Below are positions 59,311 to 64,000 of a stretch of 64,000 nt of DNA, piece after piece. Source of the stretch: Bacteroidota bacterium (GTDB taxonomy: Bacteria; Bacteroidota; Bacteroidia; Chitinophagales; Chitinophagaceae); NCBI GenBank assembly GCA_026391455.1, contig JAPLEH010000062.1, forward strand, positions 62,001 to 126,000. Direction: 5' to 3'. How positions within the stretch are numbered: the stretch's first letter is position 1; each line of letters opens with the position of its first letter. Below the pieces are notes generated by a model. The model ran no database searches. It was not told the DNA's origin and was given only the letters and a program-made list of their open reading frames with translations. Both the position numbers and the translations under genes were made by a program.

Positions 59311-60915
59311 TTATTCCAGTGTATTGTAACGCCAGATATAGTATCCGGCATTATACTGCATCGTACTGCCAAACACGGCTGGTGAAAGATTGCAGAACCC
59401 TCCCGTATAAATATTGTGCTGGTAGGGGTCTGCACAAATAGTACTTACATTATCATTACCGGTACTACCCTGTTGCTGTATCCATTGAAACTGAGTAATC
59501 CCAGGATTAGGAGCAAACATCCGGGTGATATACATTTCATATCCTCCCCGGGGTATCAGTGGATAGCTGATATTGGCAACCGTTAAGGCAGTGGAAGAAA
59601 GAGAGTTGGCAGAAATATATACAAAGGATCGTGCATATGAAATACCGGTGATACTTTCAGAATTGGATGATTGAACTGCATATCCGGTGGCAGTACCACT
59701 CACCGGTATTCGTACAAGCAAGCCGTCTGTACCACCCAGATTTGTTAATGCAGACGATCCGATTACGGTGTTCCCTCCAAAATACTCTCCTGCCACAAAT
59801 AAAGTACCCGTCTCATCGCAGGTTATCGCTTTTCCCGTTTCGTAAACGGTAGCTACACCGTACTGTTGTGCCCAGTTGCAGTTACCATTTTCATCCAGTT
59901 TCAATACCAATAACTGGCTGCCTGCCCCTGGGTTGGTTAGTGTGATGGCATTGAGGGACAACGAAGATGATTCAAATGAGCCAGTTGCAGCAAGTGTATT
60001 ATTATACCATAAAACATCGTTCAGTTTATCATCAGCATTGCCAGCAAGCTGCTTTGTCCATTGCACAGTCCCTGCAGCATTATATTTAACAATAAACGCA
60101 TCGTACATACCTGTATTATTATTAAGCGAAAAGCCGGGTGCAACATTCAGGATGGAACTGGTAAAATTTCCAGTTAAGTACACATTTCCGTTAGCATTTG
60201 CAGCAAGACCCCCGCTTCGAATCACACCCGTACCTTTAATTGCATTCATCCAGGACAGATTGCCGTTCACGTCCAGGCGTACCACTACCAATGCTCCGGG
60301 ATCGGTTGTGGAAACAGAGCTGCCACCGATAGTTAATGTGCCGGTGCCGAATTCACCATAGGCATATACAAAGCCGTTTGCCCAGGCCAGTTGACGAAAG
60401 CTTACCAGTGAAGAGCCGGATGTTTGCCGGGCCCAAAGCGGTTTGCCGTTTTTGTCATACTTGGTTATAAAGCCGTTCTGAGCACTGGTATTTACCAGCG
60501 TATAGGGGCCAAATGAGGTTGCCTGGTTATACCAGCCAGTCACATAAATATTGCCGGCACTATCTGCACATATATCGCTGATGCTGGCATTCGTACCCGT
60601 GCCATCCCCATACACAACCGATTCACCCAGTGGCCCAGAGGGTTCCTTTATCTCACCGGCAAGCCTGATCCAGCGGGTGCCATTATAATATCGCAGGCAG
60701 TTATAGGTCGTATCATATACCTGTAATCCTGCTGCCGGATTTGTGATGGCAAGAATATTATCATAATTCATACGCGGTGGAAGAAAGCCCTTGTTTTGAC
60801 TCTGTACATCCAGCATCGCACTGGGATCTGCCATAGTACCCGTTGTGTTAATTGCTACCTGGGCATACACAGATTGCAATGCAAGGTTTAACAAAAGCAA
60901 AATCAATAATCGCAT
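59311..60915 (-). CDS. secreted SBBP-like repeat protein
   Basis: Signal peptide; repeats DICADSAGNIYVTGWYNQATSFG, GGLAANANGNVYLTGNFTSS, KYDKNGKPLWARQTSG. Confidence 0.7.
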   Translation of the reverse strand: MRLLILLLLNLALQSVYAQVAINTTGTMADPSAMLDVQSQNKGFLPPRMNYDNILAITNPAAGLQVYDTTYNCLRYYNGTRWIRLAGEIKEPSGPLGESVVYGDGTGTNASISDICADSAGNIYVTGWYNQATSFGPYTLVNTSAQNGFITKYDKNGKPLWARQTSGSSLVSFRQLAWANGFVYAYGEFGTGTLTIGGSSVSTTDPGALVVVRLDVNGNLSWMNAIKGTGVIRSGGLAANANGNVYLTGNFTSSILNVAPGFSLNNNTGMYDAFIVKYNAAGTVQWTKQLAGNADDKLNDVLWYNNTLAATGSFESSSLSLNAITLTNPGAGSQLLVLKLDENGNCNWAQQYGVATVYETGKAITCDETGTLFVAGEYFGGNTVIGSSALTNLGGTDGLLVRIPVSGTATGYAVQSSNSESITGISYARSFVYISANSLSSTALTVANISYPLIPRGGYEMYITRMFAPNPGITQFQWIQQQGSTGNDNVSTICADPYQHNIYTGGFCNLSPAVFGSTMQYNAGYYIWRYNTLE

Positions 60916-60987
60916 AGTAATTCATTTAATATGTTAAAAAATCGGACACAAAATATCGTTGTCCTAACCTGCATACAATCCTGCATT

Positions 60988-61018
60988 GTGTGAGCTGTTA
61001 TATCCGGGTAATGAATTG
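60988..61018 (-). promoter_or_regulatory. LytTR-type direct repeat, site E
   Basis: GTGTGAGCTG-N11-TAATGAATTG; 32 nt to TATTTTGT (60948..60955). Confidence 0.5.
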
Positions 61019-61058
61019 CTAAATCTGAAAGAGAATGATCTGTACCCGATCGAATTTT

Positions 61059-61089
61059 CAATTCATACCGTCTTTCGGGCAGTTCAATA
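61059..61089 (+). promoter_or_regulatory. LytTR-type direct repeat, site F
   Basis: CAATTCATAC-N11-CAGTTCAATA; 32 nt to GATTTTTG (61122..61129). Confidence 0.6.
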
Positions 61090-61155
61090 CAATCTGGCTT
61101 TTTCAGGGTGTTGTTGTTTGCGATTTTTGCAGCAGAAGTCAGTATAAAAAATATT

Positions 61156-61878
61156 ATGAAAGTTGTAGTGGTGGAACCTGATAAGAAGGTTGCGAAAAAG
61201 ATGATACGGATGCTTTACTCGATCGATAAAAGCATAGATGTATTGGCTGTGCTGAGTAATATGCCTGCTTTGCTTCGTCATACAAAAGCCGGGATAATGC
61301 CCGATCTTGTACTTATTAACCGAAATCTGATAAGTCATATTCAGCAGTCGGTTGAGGCAAAACTGATCATCCCCGGAGGCCAAACCCCGTTGGTGTACCT
61401 CGCCTACCGGATCAATAATCTCAAACATCTTGAAAAGCAAATTTCCAATACAAAATCATTGATCAGCAGCAGTGATCTTTTACAGCATGTTGCAGTCAAT
61501 AATTATCCGCTTGCAAATACTCCAGCTTCAACCGGGGAGGCAAAAAAGAGGTTTCTGGTATCTCAACAGCGGAAATTTTTATCCATACCTGTGGAAGAGA
61601 TTGCCTATTTCTTTTCTGATAACCGGTTTATATTCTTTACTACATTCTCGAATAAAAAATACCTGATCGAATACCGGATGGATGAACTGGAAAACCTGCT
61701 CGACATGCAGGAATTTTTCCGGATCAACCGGTCATATCTGGTATCCATCCGCTCTATAATTTCTATACAACCCTATCCGGGAAACCGTTTCCGGCTTTCG
61801 CTGAATCCCGCATCCGACAAAGAGATCATCGTAAGCCGGGAAAGACTTCCCGCATTCCGCGCCTGGTTGGGTGAGTAA
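61156..61878 (+). CDS. LytTR family regulator with degenerate (pseudo-)receiver domain
   Basis: MKVVVVEPDKKVAKKM; PDLVLINRNL in place of the phospho-Asp motif; LytTR RFLVSQQRKFLSIPVEEIAYFFSDNRFIFFTTF...FRINRSYLVSIRSIISI. Confidence 0.88.
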   Translation: MKVVVVEPDKKVAKKMIRMLYSIDKSIDVLAVLSNMPALLRHTKAGIMPDLVLINRNLISHIQQSVEAKLIIPGGQTPLVYLAYRINNLKHLEKQISNTKSLISSSDLLQHVAVNNYPLANTPASTGEAKKRFLVSQQRKFLSIPVEEIAYFFSDNRFIFFTTFSNKKYLIEYRMDELENLLDMQEFFRINRSYLVSIRSIISIQPYPGNRFRLSLNPASDKEIIVSRERLPAFRAWLGE

Positions 61879-62130
61879 TCATTTTTTCAACTCAGTTACG
61901 GGGAGAAACAACTTAGGTATGAATTCATGCAACTCCTGCACATCCGTTCGTGCATATCAAACACACGCTTTATGTTTGAATCACTAACAGGTGTTAATGC
62001 CTGTTGTTGAAATCCAATATCCATGATTGTTTGGTTCACCGGGATAAAGACCAGCAGGCAGGATGCTGTACTGGTCTTTCCCGGCGAACAGCAGTATAAT
62101 AAAAACCCTTCACCCTAAAAATCCAACAAT

Positions 62131-63504
62131 ATGAAACCCCAACACTTCCCGGTTCTTTGCTGCCTGCTATTTTTTTTATTGCTTCATTGCCATGCCTTTC
62201 CGCAATGTATCAATGCACCAGTGGTAACCTGCAGTGCCGGGCCTGCAGCGATAGATGGAGAGTCGCTCCCGGCCGGCGTTACCAAATGGTTCAATGGTGC
62301 TACTCCCACATTCAATGACTATACTCTCAAAGGAGGAACCCTGATTGTTTGCAGTGATCTTACCATTGATAAATTCACGATGGATTCCGGCACACTCTTC
62401 ATACAGCCCGGCATCAAACTGGTGATCGGCAATGGTATTGGCGCCGGCCTCGTACTCCGGGGCAGCAGCGCGATTTATAATTATGGCACGCTGGAGATTC
62501 AACGAAATCTTTCACTGGAAAATGGCTGGAGCAGTTCGGCCCGCCCCAATATCATTTGCAATGCCACACCAGCATCGGTCTTGTACATGCAGAATCAATA
62601 TTTTGTTATCAACAATATACATTCCTGGTTTATCAACAAAGGGAAGGCCTATTTCCACGGATTGATCACAGACCCGCAGGCTGCTGCAGGCAGTGTATGC
62701 CTGGGTACGGGCAGTGAAACTAAAATGACCGTATTATATAACAAAGTGAGGAACAGCTATGCAGCTCCGGATGGTTCAGCCTGTGTACATGTGAGTGAAT
62801 TCTCCCAATTATGGGATACACTCACGCCCTATCCCCAGGTAAATATGTGTCTGGGAGCCGGACATCGCACCGATTCATCCTGTATGCTCTGGGGATGCAA
62901 ACCGCTGGCCTGGGGAAGAGCCAATTTGTTTCGCGGATGTACGGGATGCGTCGCTATTCAATTTTTACCTGTCGGGCGCTTCCTGTCGTTTGACGTTCTG
63001 CAAGCTACTGTTTCCAATGAATTGCGTTGGGAGTTGGAAGGCGCCACACCCGGCGGTGTATTCACGATTGAACGCTCTGGAGATAACACCCATTATTCAA
63101 GAGTTAAAAGTATCACGCTGAACACCGCCTATCCCGGCACCCATTATTCAGAATGGGATCATACTCCACCGGCAGGCCTAAGTTATTACCGGGTAAAATA
63201 TGCAGAGCCGGGTGAACAGGAGGTTGTGTATTCGCATACGCTGCGTACGGAAAGAGTGTCTTCAGCATCTCCCCGTATATGGCCAAATCCGGCAACAACG
63301 GAAGTGCATCTTTCATTGCCCTGCAAGGGAAGTGTTCAAATTACTATACATGATATGAACGGGAAAAAAATAATGGACCAATTCACTGTAGCGGGTAACG
63401 GATCCATTAAGCTCTCAATCCCTTCCAGTGCTGAAAAGGGGTTATACATTTTAACGGTTGTTTGCGCAATGCAACAATACAAACTGAAATTTATCCGGAA
63501 CTAA
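62131..63504 (+). CDS. secreted protein with T9SS type A sorting domain
   Basis: Signal peptide; RIWPNPATTEVHLSLPCKGSVQITIHDMNGKKI...YKLKFIRN. Confidence 0.82.
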   Translation: MKPQHFPVLCCLLFFLLLHCHAFPQCINAPVVTCSAGPAAIDGESLPAGVTKWFNGATPTFNDYTLKGGTLIVCSDLTIDKFTMDSGTLFIQPGIKLVIGNGIGAGLVLRGSSAIYNYGTLEIQRNLSLENGWSSSARPNIICNATPASVLYMQNQYFVINNIHSWFINKGKAYFHGLITDPQAAAGSVCLGTGSETKMTVLYNKVRNSYAAPDGSACVHVSEFSQLWDTLTPYPQVNMCLGAGHRTDSSCMLWGCKPLAWGRANLFRGCTGCVAIQFLPVGRFLSFDVLQATVSNELRWELEGATPGGVFTIERSGDNTHYSRVKSITLNTAYPGTHYSEWDHTPPAGLSYYRVKYAEPGEQEVVYSHTLRTERVSSASPRIWPNPATTEVHLSLPCKGSVQITIHDMNGKKIMDQFTVAGNGSIKLSIPSSAEKGLYILTVVCAMQQYKLKFIRN

Positions 63505-63545
63505 TCGAATATTTAATTTTCTCATCACCCTGCAACCCTCCGTAA

Positions 63546-64000
63546 ATGAAACAAGCGTTATTGCAGCAGTACCGAGCGCTGAGCGGTGAACTGCACGCGG
63601 TCCGGTTCGCTGGCATGTCGGCATTGGAAATAGTGGAAGAAAGTTTCGCAAGGGCCATGGATCATTGGAACAGTATTCGCCGTTGGGTGGAGGGGTATAC
63701 ATTTACCGGAATAAAGGAAGAGATCATTTTTTTTCGGGATATCAAACCGCTTTTTACATCGATTCTTGATTATTGTGTGTTGCAATACGGAAGTCTTTTG
63801 TTTTGCCCGGCTGAAGAAAATGCCGAACGTATCCTGTACTGGAAAAAAGAGCGTAAGCGGGTGCAGTTGTTCTTTACTGCAGAAGAAAAATTCTGTACCT
63901 ATTATTTCTCTCATAACAATAGCATGGATGATTCCTACTTTGTGCGGTTAAGAGAAGAGGCCATGATTCCACGTATGCAGCGAAGTTATCCGGATGGCAA
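63546..64000 (+). CDS. RteC-domain-like protein, 3'-truncated by the window
   Basis: Open frame from ATG 63546 to window end: ...GIKEEIIFFRDIKPLFTSILDYCVLQYGSLLFCPAEE.... Confidence 0.6.
   Translation, partial: MKQALLQQYRALSGELHAVRFAGMSALEIVEESFARAMDHWNSIRRWVEGYTFTGIKEEIIFFRDIKPLFTSILDYCVLQYGSLLFCPAEENAERILYWKKERKRVQLFFTAEEKFCTYYFSHNNSMDDSYFVRLREEAMIPRMQRSYPDG

Noticed and set aside
61918-61953. GGTATGAATTCATGC between the pseudo-receiver gene and the T9SS gene
   Set aside because: No convincing second repeat at 21 bp, no -7 box at 32 nt, about 200 bp from the next start codon.
62039-62084. Hairpin ccgggataaagaccag...ctggtctttcccgg before the T9SS gene, considered as a riboswitch/attenuator
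   Set aside because: No T-run or recognisable riboswitch core; could simply be a weak terminator of 61156..61878.
1-64000. CRISPR arrays, restriction-modification, toxin-antitoxin or classical phage-defence loci
   Set aside because: No regular repeat-spacer array and no recognisable defence, transposase or integrase proteins in the ORF set.

Overview
The window is a roughly 64 kb chromosomal segment that looks like a Bacteroidota genome, probably Chitinophagaceae-like. This rests on T9SS C-terminal sorting domains, FISUMP and DUF1573 proteins, LytS/LytTR systems and TAnnTTTG-type -7 boxes. Most of it is ordinary: transporters, YebC, PhzF, dodecin, a fused E1 dehydrogenase, an aminotransferase and a TonB receptor. 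I saw no tRNA, rRNA or CRISPR. The most interesting signal is in the last ~16 kb. Six sites, plus one weaker, carry a 10-bp direct repeat (CAATTCATAC in gene direction) at exactly 21-bp spacing, about 55-75 bp upstream of start codons. Five of them have exactly 32 nt to a TAnnTTTG-like box. This is the geometry expected of a LytTR response-regulator operator. The genes concerned are a LytS-LytS-LytTR operon, an OmpA-like protein, secreted proteins, a small secreted peptide, a LytTR-only factor and a LytTR protein whose receiver has lost its phospho-acceptor Asp. A second motif (ATACC-N8-GGTAT, 21-22 nt from a -7 box) occurs at four sites, one driving a tiny 26-codon gene/sRNA ending in an intrinsic terminator. 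Other points: a MITE-like repeat supplying the C-terminus of a membrane protein, a TPR histidine kinase with an internal deletion, a frameshifted APC permease, degenerate kinases and dispersed 9-bp tandem arrays.
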